DNA of 33,675 nucleotides, taken from positions 1-33,675 of IMG/VR virus record IMGVR_UViG_3300020221_000062. The stretch is one strand, 5' to 3'. Shown piece by piece: positions 13,409-22,640 of the stretch. Positions within the stretch are counted from its first letter, which is position 1; each line of letters starts with the position of its first letter. This DNA comes from a virus. The notes under the pieces are model-generated. The model was not told the origin of the DNA and made no database searches. It saw nothing but the letters and a program-made list of their open reading frames with translations. Made by a program: the position numbers and the translations under genes.

Positions 13409-14125
13409 ATGCCTTTACCAAAGATCTCTACACCAACGTATGAGTTGGAATTGCCATCATCTGGACAAACAATTCAATATCGTCCTTTCCTAGTTCGAGA
13501 AGAGAAACTTCTTGTGATTGCGATGGAAAGTGAGGATACAAAACAAATCACAAATGCAATCAAGACTGTCATTAAGAGTTGCATTTTAACCAAGAATATT
13601 AAGGTAGAAACCTTACCAACCTTTGATATTGAATATCTCTTCCTTAACATCCGTGGAAAGTCAGTTGGAGAAGAGATTGAAATCAATATCATCTGTCCTG
13701 ATGATGAAGAAACTTCTGTTCCTGTAAAAATTGCTCTTGATGAGATTCAAGTGCAGAAGAACGAAGATCACACTAATAAGATTAAATTAGATTCATCAAT
13801 CATGATGGAGATGAAGTATCCATCACTCGATCAGTTCATCAAAAACAATTTTGATTTGAGTGGCAATACGATGGATCAATCATTTGATTTAATTGCATCT
13901 TGTATTGACAAGATTTATACTGATGATGAAGTGTGGACAGCAGGTGATGTTACGAAGAAAGAACTGATGGAGTTCTTGGATCAAATGAACTCAACTCAAT
14001 TTAAAGAGATCGAAAAGTTCTTTGAAACGATGCCTAAACTTTCTCATACTGTGAAAGTTACCAATCCGAAAACTGAAGTAGAAAGCGAAGTAGTTTTAGA
14101 AGGGTTATCGTCTTTTTTCGCATAG
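13409..14125 (+). CDS. gp26: Baseplate hub assembly protein gp26
   Basis: 238 residues starting MPLPKISTPTYELELPSSGQ, which with TIQYRPFLVREEKLLVIAME is the typical start of the T4 gp26/gp51 family. Gp26 is needed to assemble the central hub of the baseplate and may work as a chaperone for the tape-measure protein; that last idea is inference. The C-terminal part holds SFDLIASCIDKIYTDDEVWT and a helical region that fits the family. A small ORF follows after two bases, then the tape-measure-like genes, an arrangement resembling the chaperone genes before tape measures in other tailed phages. Confidence 0.85.
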   Translation: MPLPKISTPTYELELPSSGQTIQYRPFLVREEKLLVIAMESEDTKQITNAIKTVIKSCILTKNIKVETLPTFDIEYLFLNIRGKSVGEEIEINIICPDDEETSVPVKIALDEIQVQKNEDHTNKIKLDSSIMMEMKYPSLDQFIKNNFDLSGNTMDQSFDLIASCIDKIYTDDEVWTAGDVTKKELMEFLDQMNSTQFKEIEKFFETMPKLSHTVKVTNPKTEVESEVVLEGLSSFFA

Positions 14126-14127
14126 GC

Positions 14128-14310
14128 ATGATCCATATGGATCTTGAGAATTATTATCAACTTAACTTTGCCTTGATGCAGTATCATAAATACTCATTAA
14201 CGGAGATTGAAAATATGATTCCGTGGGAAAGAGACATTTATGTGGCTCTTCTGAAGAATCATTTAGAGGAAGAAGAACTCAAGCAAAAGCAACAAAGTAA
14301 TGGTTGGTAA
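14128..14310 (+). CDS. Small protein between gp26 and the tape measure
   Basis: 60 residues, MIHMDLENYYQLNFALMQYH then KYSLTEIENMIPWERDIYVA and a Glu/Lys/Gln-rich end. ATG 14128 or ATG 14137 could be the start. It is one of those short, well-conserved proteins found after gp26 in T4-like phages. Position just before the tape-measure-like gene and the WERDIYV segment suggest a tail-assembly chaperone, similar in place to lambda gpT, but this is inference. The next gene starts 11 bases before its stop. Confidence 0.75.
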   Translation: MIHMDLENYYQLNFALMQYHKYSLTEIENMIPWERDIYVALLKNHLEEEELKQKQQSNGW

Positions 14311-16159
14311 TCCTCGTACAGAAACTATAGACGAAAGAATTGTCAGGGCTTTAAATCTTGATAGTGAATTCGAAATGAGTTACGAGGAATATTCTCGTCA
14401 TCTGAAAGAAGCAATGATTGCTTCAAGAATGGCAAAGTCGCGCTATTCTTCTGAAGAATCAATGCTTTTTGGATTAGAATTTAGAAGAGTTAAGGGTAAG
14501 AAAGGTAGATTTATAATTAAAGTCAAGAAAACAAAAATCACTGCATCTGGATTGGGTTTGGGTGGATTTGCCAAACCACTGAGAATGGCACAAAGAAGAT
14601 TAATGCTTGCACCATCTCGTGCAGCTGCTGGAGTTGGAGCAGAGCAAGATATTTTTACAAAGATTGATGATCTTCTTGCATCAATTCTATCAAGTGTTAC
14701 GGAACAAAATAAAGAAACAAAAAAACAGGTTGAAAATGATAGAAAGGAAAAAGAAAATAAAAAGCGTAAGCAAAAAGAACTAGGATTAGAAAAAGGTAAA
14801 CAAGCACTTAAGAATATTGTCTCTACAATTACAAAACCATTTCAGTCAATCTTAGATAAGATTATCAACTTTTTTGTGATGACATTCCTTGGTAGAGCAG
14901 TGTTTAAACTGTTGGAATGGTTCAGTGATCCAAAGAATAAAGATAAAATTAAAACGATTTCTAAATTCTTGAAAGATTGGTGGCCTGCATTACTTGGCGC
15001 GTTTGTTTTATTTGGAACTCGTTTTGGAAAAGGAGTCAGAGTCTTAACTCGTATTGCAATAACAGCAATCGCTAAACTAGGTAAAGCATCTGTTGCTCTA
15101 CTTAGATTTGCTAAGAATAATCCTATATCAGGAGGATTGATTGCTGCTGGTGCAGTTGCAGGAACTCAACTTGCATCAAGAGCGTTTAGTGGTGGAGAAG
15201 AACAAGGATTCTGGGGTGGTGGATTTGCAAGAAAACTTTTTGCTTCTGGTGGTAGAGTCAGTGGGCCTGGTGGAATTGATAAAGTACCTGCCTGGTTAAC
15301 TAACGGCGAATTCGTCATGTCAAAGGGTGCTGTTGATAAGTTTGGTGTAGGGACACTTGAAGCAATGAATGCTGCAGGCGGGGGAACTAACGTACCAACA
15401 ATTGGCCCTGGTGGAGTGTATGCTCAAGGCGGTGGATTACTTGATTTTCTACCTGGAACTGGAACTGTTATGGCTCCAACAGGACGTGAACTTGGATATC
15501 AAGATAAACTTTTAGGATTTGATAATCCATTCACTTCTAGAAGAGTCTTATCTCAATTAAAGACTTATAGAGAGAGTGATGTAGAAAGATATAATAAAAT
15601 GCGATCCAAAGCAGGAGCATCAGATCGTCTTGTTAAAGATATGTTTGGAAGGCATAAAAGTGTTACTTTACCTCGTGCTAGAGCAAGAGCAGCACAGTCA
15701 CCTACTACACCTTCAAGAGGAGCACAAACTGCAGCTAGTATAAGTGGGTACACTCAAAATTTCAGAGATCAATATCGTCAAATCACAGGAAAAGATATTG
15801 GGACGATGAGTCAGGCAGAAGCCTACAAACACATGGCACAAAAATATGGAACGAAAACCAGAGCTGAGCAAATGGGTATGTTATCCAGAGCTAGTGGCGG
15901 AAGAGTTCCTGAAAATGCATTCCAATCTCCAGCGTCACCAAGGTTGCCAACCTTGAAGTTTATCAAACAAAAAATTTCCACATATGTTCGTCCTTTACCA
16001 AAAAGACAACCACAAACTTCAGGTATGATTGGTGCAATGCCGAATGGAAATAGTCCAGCAAGAAATACTCCCACTGCACAAGAACCACCAATCAGTTTTA
16101 ATGCTATTCATCCGAAAGGAACAAGAATTGCAGAAGCAGTCTATGGAGTTAGAAAATAA
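14300..16159 (+). CDS. Tape-measure-like tail/hub protein
   Basis: 619 residues. The N-terminal 130 residues are soluble, followed by a Lys/Glu/Gln-rich coiled coil (about 134-170), two hydrophobic segments (about 187-210, IINFFVMTFLGRAVFKLLEW, and 227-245) and a Gly/Ala-rich half. The motif GPGGIDKVPAWLTNGEFVMS (about 320-340) is the glycine-rich repeat typical of phage tape-measure proteins (GTGNTDTVPAMLTPGEFV type). It therefore probably runs inside the tail tube like T4 gp29, which is close in size (590). Its stop overlaps the next ATG by one base. Which of this and the next protein sets tail length cannot be told from sequence. Confidence 0.7.
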   Translation: MVGNPRTETIDERIVRALNLDSEFEMSYEEYSRHLKEAMIASRMAKSRYSSEESMLFGLEFRRVKGKKGRFIIKVKKTKITASGLGLGGFAKPLRMAQRRLMLAPSRAAAGVGAEQDIFTKIDDLLASILSSVTEQNKETKKQVENDRKEKENKKRKQKELGLEKGKQALKNIVSTITKPFQSILDKIINFFVMTFLGRAVFKLLEWFSDPKNKDKIKTISKFLKDWWPALLGAFVLFGTRFGKGVRVLTRIAITAIAKLGKASVALLRFAKNNPISGGLIAAGAVAGTQLASRAFSGGEEQGFWGGGFARKLFASGGRVSGPGGIDKVPAWLTNGEFVMSKGAVDKFGVGTLEAMNAAGGGTNVPTIGPGGVYAQGGGLLDFLPGTGTVMAPTGRELGYQDKLLGFDNPFTSRRVLSQLKTYRESDVERYNKMRSKAGASDRLVKDMFGRHKSVTLPRARARAAQSPTTPSRGAQTAASISGYTQNFRDQYRQITGKDIGTMSQAEAYKHMAQKYGTKTRAEQMGMLSRASGGRVPENAFQSPASPRLPTLKFIKQKISTYVRPLPKRQPQTSGMIGAMPNGNSPARNTPTAQEPPISFNAIHPKGTRIAEAVYGVRK

Positions 16160-18738
16160 TGGCAATTAACGCACAGAAGTTTCTACCACCATCAAGAACT
16201 TTTGCTGCATTAAAGCCAAGTTCTGTAGGAACTGGTGGTGGTACGTTAGTCCGCATTGAGAAAAAAGTTATTACGCTCGATAAACTTGTTAAGAATAATT
16301 TATTTCTTCAAAAGAAAGGTGGAGCACTTGCACTTCGAGAAAAAAATGCACTTGCTCTTCAAGAAAAAGAAAAAGAGTTAGAAAAAGAAAAACCTAAAAA
16401 AGTAAAAGGTTTAAGTATACCAAAACTTCCTGGATTTGGATTTTTGGGATGGGTTAAAAATTGGATTTTTAATACTATTCTTGGATTCTTTGTAGTAAGA
16501 ATGATTGATCATCTACCAAAGATGATTAAAATGGCATCATTTGTTGGCCCAGCAGCAGAGGGGATTTTAAATCTTTCTGGTGGAATATTGAATGGAATAA
16601 TATCATTCGTTGATGCTGGATATAAAGCTGTAGAAGCAACTCGTGGATTGGTTGGTAAGACTTTTGGAAATGATGCTCTTAAGCAGTTTGACACCTTAGC
16701 GAATAATTTTGAAAACTTTATGAATCTTGCCATCATTGCAGCAATGGCAAGTTCTGATGCTATTATGGGTAGTTTTGGTAAGAAAGCTGCTGAAAAAGGT
16801 GCAGGAACTATTGCCAGAAGAGGCGCAGGAAGAATGGCAACGAGAGCGGGAGCTAAAGTTGCAGGAAAAGCAGGTGCAAAGTTTGGCGCAAAAATAGGTT
16901 CTAAACTCTTGAAAGGAATTCCATTCGTAGGTGCTGCACTTGCGATTGCTGAAGGTGTGATGAGAATTCGTGAGGGTGATGTTGCTGGAGGCCTTCTTTC
17001 CTTTGGTTCAGCAATCCCTGTTGCTGGTTGGGGATTTTTAGCGGTTGATATGCTCCGTGAGTTTGGAGTTCTGAAATTTGCTGGTGGTGGATATGTAAGA
17101 AGGCCAAGAAAATATGCAGGCGGTGGATCCACATCCCCAAGAACATTATCAAAAAAACCTGCAAAGAGAAGAGTTTCTGTAGCACCACAAAAAGTCAAAC
17201 CAGGTTCTGATGTTGGTGGACAGAAAAAGGTTGAAAAAATATTCCCTAAAGCACCGCAAGACAAAAAGACTAAAACTACAGATCCATTAGGATACCTTGA
17301 AACGGCATCAAATACATTAGGGAAAGCAGATGTATTTGGCCCACTATTCACGATTGCAATCAAGACAGTTCTTGGCAACAAACCATCGTCATTGGACTAT
17401 AAAAATGCTGGTGTAGCATTGAATGGATGGGTGTCTAATAATTTTGCATCTGTAGGTAAATTTGCTAGAGGTGGTGAAGTAGATGGAAGAATGCTTTTCA
17501 CTGGTGAAGATATGAGCGATGCTATTGCTAAAGCAGTTCAAACTTCAGTATCCTCGGAGGTTGATAAAACTATTAATGATTTGATGAAGCAATTGATGTT
17601 ACAACCAGAGGCTTATCAAGAGAAAAAAGATCAACAAGCACCAACAACAACTCCAGGACAAATGACGCCAGGTTCTGTTCCTGGTGGACAATTAACAATG
17701 GAGCAATTGGTTGGACTTGCCAAAGGTGCAGGTTTTAGTGATAGAGAAGCAGTCATTATGGCAGCAATTGCCATGGCAGAGTCTGGTGGCAATTCTAATG
17801 CTCGCAACTTCAAACCACCCGATAAATCATATGGATTGTGGCAAATTAACATGTTTGGCAGTTTAGGCCCTGCAAGAATGAAAGAATATGGACTTAGTTC
17901 TGAGTCTCAATTGCTCGATCCTGTTACTAATGCTAAAGCAGCATATGCGATTAGAAAAAGTCAAGGATTGGGTGCATGGACGGTTTATAAAACTGGAAAA
18001 TATAAAAATCACCTGCAAGCTGCAGAGGCAGCAAGGAATGCACCTTCATTAGCAGTTTCTCCAAAGATGGGTGGTGCTATTAATGCTAAAGGAATTGTTG
18101 AATATATCACAGGAGATCCAAATACTCCTGTAGGTAGATTTGATCTTTCTGGACATGGAACCACAGGTAATTATCATGATCACATTGCATTTGCAACTTT
18201 GCAAGATAAAGAAAATGCGAAGGCAGCATTAAGAGCAGCAGGAATACAAATTGGTAGTGAATATAGACCTGGAGATCCTGGTTATCATGGAAAAAATTTA
18301 GCAATTGATGTTCCTGGACATCAGTGGGGAGGCCGTGGTGCGATTGGAGAAACTGAATATCGTGGCTCAAGAAAAGTTAGACAAATTTTGGGATTAGCAT
18401 CTGGAAAATTTGCTGTTGGAGGTAGAATTCCAAGGCCAACCATTGCAATGATGGGTGAAAAGGGACAAGAATTTGTATTTGATGCTGATACAACTAGGGG
18501 ACTCGATTCAATGGCTCCTGGTTTTCTTGATTATCTGAACAAAGCAAAAACAAAACCAGAGTTAGCAAATATTTTAAGAACTTATGGTGATGAACCAGAG
18601 GTGATATTTGTCCCAATACCTATGCCATCACAATCACAACCTCCAATGTCGATCGGAGGCAAATCATCATCTGGTGGTGTGGTAAATAGTCAGGATAATT
18701 CTTGGATGTTTGATCGTCTAGCAACAGGGACTGGTTAA
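16159..18738 (+). CDS. Tape-measure-like protein with lytic transglycosylase domain
   Basis: 859 residues. N-terminus: Lys/Glu coiled coil (about 55-85), a membrane-like helix (about 94-116), then Ala/Gly/Lys-rich sequence. Residues about 515-600 form a lysozyme-like transglycosylase domain with AIAMAESGGNSNARN (probable catalytic Glu541) and SYGLWQINM. Residues about 635-740 carry NYHDHIAFAT, then SEYRPGDPGYHGKNLAIDVP, which resembles D,D-carboxypeptidase or M15-type zinc peptidases. The C-terminus has GGRIPRPTIAMMGEKGQEFV (about 754-773), the ending typical of tape measures. It would open peptidoglycan during DNA injection, since the gp5-like protein downstream has no visible lysozyme domain. 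The transglycosylase call is firm; the peptidase call is tentative. Confidence 0.8.
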   Translation: MAINAQKFLPPSRTFAALKPSSVGTGGGTLVRIEKKVITLDKLVKNNLFLQKKGGALALREKNALALQEKEKELEKEKPKKVKGLSIPKLPGFGFLGWVKNWIFNTILGFFVVRMIDHLPKMIKMASFVGPAAEGILNLSGGILNGIISFVDAGYKAVEATRGLVGKTFGNDALKQFDTLANNFENFMNLAIIAAMASSDAIMGSFGKKAAEKGAGTIARRGAGRMATRAGAKVAGKAGAKFGAKIGSKLLKGIPFVGAALAIAEGVMRIREGDVAGGLLSFGSAIPVAGWGFLAVDMLREFGVLKFAGGGYVRRPRKYAGGGSTSPRTLSKKPAKRRVSVAPQKVKPGSDVGGQKKVEKIFPKAPQDKKTKTTDPLGYLETASNTLGKADVFGPLFTIAIKTVLGNKPSSLDYKNAGVALNGWVSNNFASVGKFARGGEVDGRMLFTGEDMSDAIAKAVQTSVSSEVDKTINDLMKQLMLQPEAYQEKKDQQAPTTTPGQMTPGSVPGGQLTMEQLVGLAKGAGFSDREAVIMAAIAMAESGGNSNARNFKPPDKSYGLWQINMFGSLGPARMKEYGLSSESQLLDPVTNAKAAYAIRKSQGLGAWTVYKTGKYKNHLQAAEAARNAPSLAVSPKMGGAINAKGIVEYITGDPNTPVGRFDLSGHGTTGNYHDHIAFATLQDKENAKAALRAAGIQIGSEYRPGDPGYHGKNLAIDVPGHQWGGRGAIGETEYRGSRKVRQILGLASGKFAVGGRIPRPTIAMMGEKGQEFVFDADTTRGLDSMAPGFLDYLNKAKTKPELANILRTYGDEPEVIFVPIPMPSQSQPPMSIGGKSSSGGVVNSQDNSWMFDRLATGTG

Positions 18739-18743
18739 CAGAT

Positions 18744-20126
18744 ATGTCACAAGTATTTGAGTCATTAAAGAAAAGTGATAATAATATTACACGGTTTGAG
18801 GTATATCCAAACGGTGGTGGGGAACCTATTGACATATCTCAAGGTATTGCAGAACTTCGTTACTATGAGAATGTTTTATCAGAAACTGTTAAACTTACAG
18901 TATTTGTTGCTGATACAGGAAATGCACAATCAGCGGATGATGGCACTGGAGGAAAGATTGGTATTGATGATGCATTGAAGTTGGGTAATGGTGAGAAAGT
19001 ATATGTCGAGTTCAATGATGCTTATTTTGAAGTTACTGATGAGAAATCAAATCAACTTTCATTTACCACAGATGATAAGGCTCTTTATCTGAATGAAAAA
19101 GAAAAGTTACCCGAGACACCACTCAAAAACGTTTACATGTTTGAGTTTGTCTCTAAAGAATATTTGATGAATGAGAGTAAAAGAGTTTCGAAAAGATATG
19201 ATGGAAAGATTTCCGATTCTGCTGAAAAGATACTGAAGAATGTTCTTGAGACAAAGAAAGAATTAGACATTGAGACATCTGAAAATAATTTTAACTTTAT
19301 CGGAACTCTCAAGAAACCACTGTGGATGTTAATGTGGTTAGCAAAAAAAGCAATTCCACAAAAGCAAAACGCAAAAGGAAACACTGCTGGTTATTTGTTT
19401 TTTGAAACTTATGACGGATATACATTTAAATCAATTGACTCATTATTATCGGATACTGGAGAAGGTGATAGTGGAAGTAAAGCAAAATATAAGTCTTATA
19501 TCTTCAACAATAGTCCTTCATCTGAAGTTCCTGTTGGATATGACAGCAAAATTTTAAGTTACGAAACAACTAACACAGGAAACTTCCAAGCAAAATTAAT
19601 GCTAGGAACATATAATTCTGCAAAGAATGCAATCAATGCATTTGATAGTTCATTTAATCAAAGTCCAATTGATATTTCTAGACAGATTAGAGGTATTAAT
19701 ATTGCTGGATTGGATTTTAATTTCGTAAATGACACCTTTATTCAAAATGCATCAAGATTTTCTTGGAGTTTTGATTCGGTTGGTGTTTTACCTACGGGAA
19801 ATACAATTGAAGAACAACTTGATAAATCAAAAGAATTAGATATTGATAAGTCTGAAATTCAAAATAGAGCAGCATCAAGATACAATCAACTCTTTACAAT
19901 CAAATTGGAGATTATGATTGCTGGTGATTTTAGTTTACGAGCAGGTGATTTAATCTATTGTGACTTCCCAGAATTAACAAATAAAACAAATATAGGTAAT
20001 AATCCTCGTATGAGTGGCATATATATGATATCGGCTCTTTGTCATCGTATTTCGCCTAATGAAACATATACCAAACTTGAGTTGATTAGAGACTCTTATG
20101 GTAGAAAGCCTAATAAAGCACTATGA
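18744..20126 (+). CDS. Baseplate hub protein (gp27-like)
   Basis: 460 residues starting MSQVFESLKKSDNNITRFEV. The mixture of beta strands, a first domain with AELRYYENVLSETVKLTVFV, a later ASRYNQLFTIKLEIMIAGDF then LRAGDLIYCDFPEL and the end MSGIYMISALCHRISPNETY TKL is the pattern of hub proteins (T4 gp27, phage gpD-like), in which the last domain has a barrel that contacts the spike. The position next to a gp5-like OB-fold protein supports it. Exact orthology to gp27 is inferred. The stop overlaps the next ATG (ATGA), coupling it to the CP12-like gene. Confidence 0.7.
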   Translation: MSQVFESLKKSDNNITRFEVYPNGGGEPIDISQGIAELRYYENVLSETVKLTVFVADTGNAQSADDGTGGKIGIDDALKLGNGEKVYVEFNDAYFEVTDEKSNQLSFTTDDKALYLNEKEKLPETPLKNVYMFEFVSKEYLMNESKRVSKRYDGKISDSAEKILKNVLETKKELDIETSENNFNFIGTLKKPLWMLMWLAKKAIPQKQNAKGNTAGYLFFETYDGYTFKSIDSLLSDTGEGDSGSKAKYKSYIFNNSPSSEVPVGYDSKILSYETTNTGNFQAKLMLGTYNSAKNAINAFDSSFNQSPIDISRQIRGINIAGLDFNFVNDTFIQNASRFSWSFDSVGVLPTGNTIEEQLDKSKELDIDKSEIQNRAASRYNQLFTIKLEIMIAGDFSLRAGDLIYCDFPELTNKTNIGNNPRMSGIYMISALCHRISPNETYTKLELIRDSYGRKPNKAL

Positions 20127-20341
20127 ACAACAAATCACTTCAACAACACATCAATGACGATAGGGATGAATTAGATAATCCCAACATCAACAGTCAACGT
20201 CGTCGTCATCTAGAAGATGAACTTGATGCTCTTGAACAATATCAAGCAAATCATCCAGATGATGATAAGGATCCATCTCCTTTAGAACTTTATTGTGATA
20301 TGAATCCAGATGCTCTCGAATGTAGAGTTTATGATGATTGA
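20123..20341 (+). CDS. CP12-like protein
   Basis: 72 residues. The C-terminal SPLELYCDMNPDALECRVYD D is the CP12 signature: two cysteines (58 and 67) separated by eight residues with a proline turn, then ECRVYDD. CP12 is a redox-controlled, largely disordered protein that locks GAPDH and phosphoribulokinase and so shuts down the Calvin cycle in the dark. The segment ELDALEQYQANHP may be the equivalent of the AWD.VEEL core. The N-terminal cysteine pair of full CP12 is absent, so it should bind GAPDH through the C-terminal loop only. It sits between two hub genes with overlapping starts and stops, an odd place for a metabolic gene. Called gp-type name is not warranted. Confidence 0.75.
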   Translation: MNNKSLQQHINDDRDELDNPNINSQRRRHLEDELDALEQYQANHPDDDKDPSPLELYCDMNPDALECRVYDD

Positions 20342-20343
20342 TT

Positions 20344-22635
20344 ATGTCTGAGGCTTTATCATCGGGTAATTTTGAATCAGACTTTATCACTCAACCACCA
20401 CGCTGGTGGGGTAGGATTGTATCGAAAGAATCCTACAGCAAAAACACTGATGCGTCTACATTTCAAGGCGTCTATGAGAAACCAGGTTGGGGATACAGAT
20501 ATAAGGTAAGAATTTTCAGTTGGCACTCAGGAAAAGTCACGGAAGTCAAAGACATTGATCTTCCAATGGCAAATGTTGTGCTTCCAGTCACAGCAGGTTC
20601 TGGAATTGGTGGTGCTGCAACTTCACCATCACTTGAACCAGGTTCGATTGTCACTGGATTCTTTATGGATGGAATTGGTGGACAAGAACCATGGATTGAT
20701 GGTGTCCTTGGAAATAGTAACAATAATATTCCAAAAAAACAAGGTGGCAAGAGTCCTACTAATAAACCAACGAGAACTCCACCAACAAATCTTCAAAATC
20801 TGCGAGCTGCAGAACTGAAGGAATATTTAAATCCAGCAAGAACTCCAACTTCCTTTGAATTAAAAGCAGCGCAAACAGCACGTCAAAAAGCAAGAGCGGC
20901 TGGATTACCAACTGCCGAAGTTGAAAGACAGGTTCTCATTGCGACAATTCAAGCAAAACAATTAGAAGCAGCACCAACGGAACAGTTTTTGGGATATTCT
21001 GCTTTTAATGATACTTATAGTGATTCATCCAAGAATCCATCCAAGGTTGCAGATTTTTGTAGATTTGAGGATGCTCCAGTCTCAACTTTTGATGCTGTGC
21101 ATGTCACAACAGTCGCTGCTACAACTCAAGACGAAGACAGAAAAAGAGAACAAGCACTTTTAAGCGTATGTAAAAAAGATAATTCAGAAACAAAAGCAAC
21201 AAGTGTTGTTCTTTCAAACTTAATTAATGATATTCAAAGAGCAAAAAGATTTGCACAGGACACTGAAGAGTTAGCAGTAGAAGTTGAGAACCTCATTGAA
21301 AGTGCAGTCCCTGCAATCAGTTCATACTTAAAATCAATTTTATCTCAAGCAAGAGCATACATTAATAATGAGATATCCAAAGCAGTTGAAGAAAAAGTAA
21401 CCAAACTATTTCCTACAGATGCAACTGATTTAAAAAAAGCACAAGAAAAGGCATTGGATGCTTTATCTTGCTTCTTCAATAATCTCATTGAAGGACTCGC
21501 AGATTTAATCAAAGCAGCAATTAGAGAGTTAATCAATTTATTAATCAACACTCCATTGTGCGCTGCAGAAAGTTTTTTAAGTGGATTGTTGGATCAACTC
21601 TTTGCTTTAATCAATGGAGTGTTGCCAACAGTGTTGAGTGCATTAAGTGTAGTTTTGGGCGGTATCAGAACTATTAATGTGAGTGTTCAGCAATTTGCAG
21701 GTGCTTTAACACCAATTCTGAACCTCTTTACTTGTGATCCTGCTCCAGATTGTCCTGCATATGATCAAATTAGTCTTGCTGGACTAGCAATTCCTGGCGG
21801 TATTGATTTTGGAGTTCCTTCTGCACCAGTATGTCCTATTTTCCCACAAGTTTGCGGAGCTCCAACAGTATTTTTCTTTGGCAATACTATTAATAGAGCA
21901 TTGGCAAATCCAATCGTAAGTCCAATATCCAATGCATTGATTGCTTTTGATATTATTGATCCTGGACAATATTCATCGCAACCATTTGCTGTTGTATTAG
22001 ATCAGTGTGGAACTGGATCTGGAGCAGTTGTAGAACCAATTTTAGTTGATGGACAAATTCAGAATGTTGCGATTCTAAACCCTGGAGATGGTTACTTATA
22101 TGCACCAGATGGAAGTTTGGGTGGCAATGGAGTAACTTGGAAGAAACCTTATGAGTGTTATGTAAAGACTGCAAAAGGAGAGTATTTTGTTGTTCCTTAT
22201 GGACAAGAACCACCAGAGTTAGGTGAAGGTGATGAATTAATCTGTCCACCAGAAGAACAACCACCAGCGATTTCATATCCAGTTATTCTTTGTCTCGATA
22301 GTATTCTTGTTGCAGATGGTGGATTTGGATACACTCCTGGAGATGAAATTATTATCACTCCAGATAATGGAAGTGTTGTTGAACCTGTTATAAATGATAG
22401 AGGACAAATTACAGAAGTTAAAGTCATATCTGGAGCGTGTGGTTATACAGATCTTCCTGATATTCGAACAAACTCTGAAACTGGATTCAATGCACAATTG
22501 ATTCCAGTTCTAAGGCCTCAACGTGTTGATGATGTTGCTCCTGAGGTTCTTCCTCCAGGTGTTGAAGTCATTCAAGTTATTGATTGTGTGGGTAAAATTC
22601 CACCTAAAACTACATTTGATATTGTACCAAGGTAA
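20344..22635 (+). CDS. gp5-like baseplate hub OB-fold protein
   Basis: 763 residues starting MSEALSSGNFESDFITQPPR. Residues about 18-125 look like the OB-fold of T4 gp5 and related spikes: WWGRIVSKES, GYRYKVRIFSWHSGKVTEVK, then LEPGSIVTGFFMDGIGGQEP and WIDGVLGNSNN. No lysozyme motif is visible; the middle is helical and hydrophobic (about 419-445) and the last third has beta repeats with GDGYLYAPDG (about 580) and GFGYTPGDEIIITPDNGSVV (about 660). The TTG at 20338 two codons upstream is less likely than the ATG at 20344. It is followed after 5 bases by a spike-like protein that would supply the missing needle. Confidence 0.72.
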   Translation: MSEALSSGNFESDFITQPPRWWGRIVSKESYSKNTDASTFQGVYEKPGWGYRYKVRIFSWHSGKVTEVKDIDLPMANVVLPVTAGSGIGGAATSPSLEPGSIVTGFFMDGIGGQEPWIDGVLGNSNNNIPKKQGGKSPTNKPTRTPPTNLQNLRAAELKEYLNPARTPTSFELKAAQTARQKARAAGLPTAEVERQVLIATIQAKQLEAAPTEQFLGYSAFNDTYSDSSKNPSKVADFCRFEDAPVSTFDAVHVTTVAATTQDEDRKREQALLSVCKKDNSETKATSVVLSNLINDIQRAKRFAQDTEELAVEVENLIESAVPAISSYLKSILSQARAYINNEISKAVEEKVTKLFPTDATDLKKAQEKALDALSCFFNNLIEGLADLIKAAIRELINLLINTPLCAAESFLSGLLDQLFALINGVLPTVLSALSVVLGGIRTINVSVQQFAGALTPILNLFTCDPAPDCPAYDQISLAGLAIPGGIDFGVPSAPVCPIFPQVCGAPTVFFFGNTINRALANPIVSPISNALIAFDIIDPGQYSSQPFAVVLDQCGTGSGAVVEPILVDGQIQNVAILNPGDGYLYAPDGSLGGNGVTWKKPYECYVKTAKGEYFVVPYGQEPPELGEGDELICPPEEQPPAISYPVILCLDSILVADGGFGYTPGDEIIITPDNGSVVEPVINDRGQITEVKVISGACGYTDLPDIRTNSETGFNAQLIPVLRPQRVDDVAPEVLPPGVEVIQVIDCVGKIPPKTTFDIVPR

Positions 22636-22640
22636 TCTAA

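Noticed and set aside
14185-14192. CATAAATA as a late promoter
   Set aside because: Inside a small coding gene, about 108 bases before the next start; probably chance.
16509-17381. 290-codon minus-strand ORF
   Set aside because: Mirror of the Ala/Gly-rich part of the tape-measure-like gene; its Pro/Ala-rich translation is a composition artefact.
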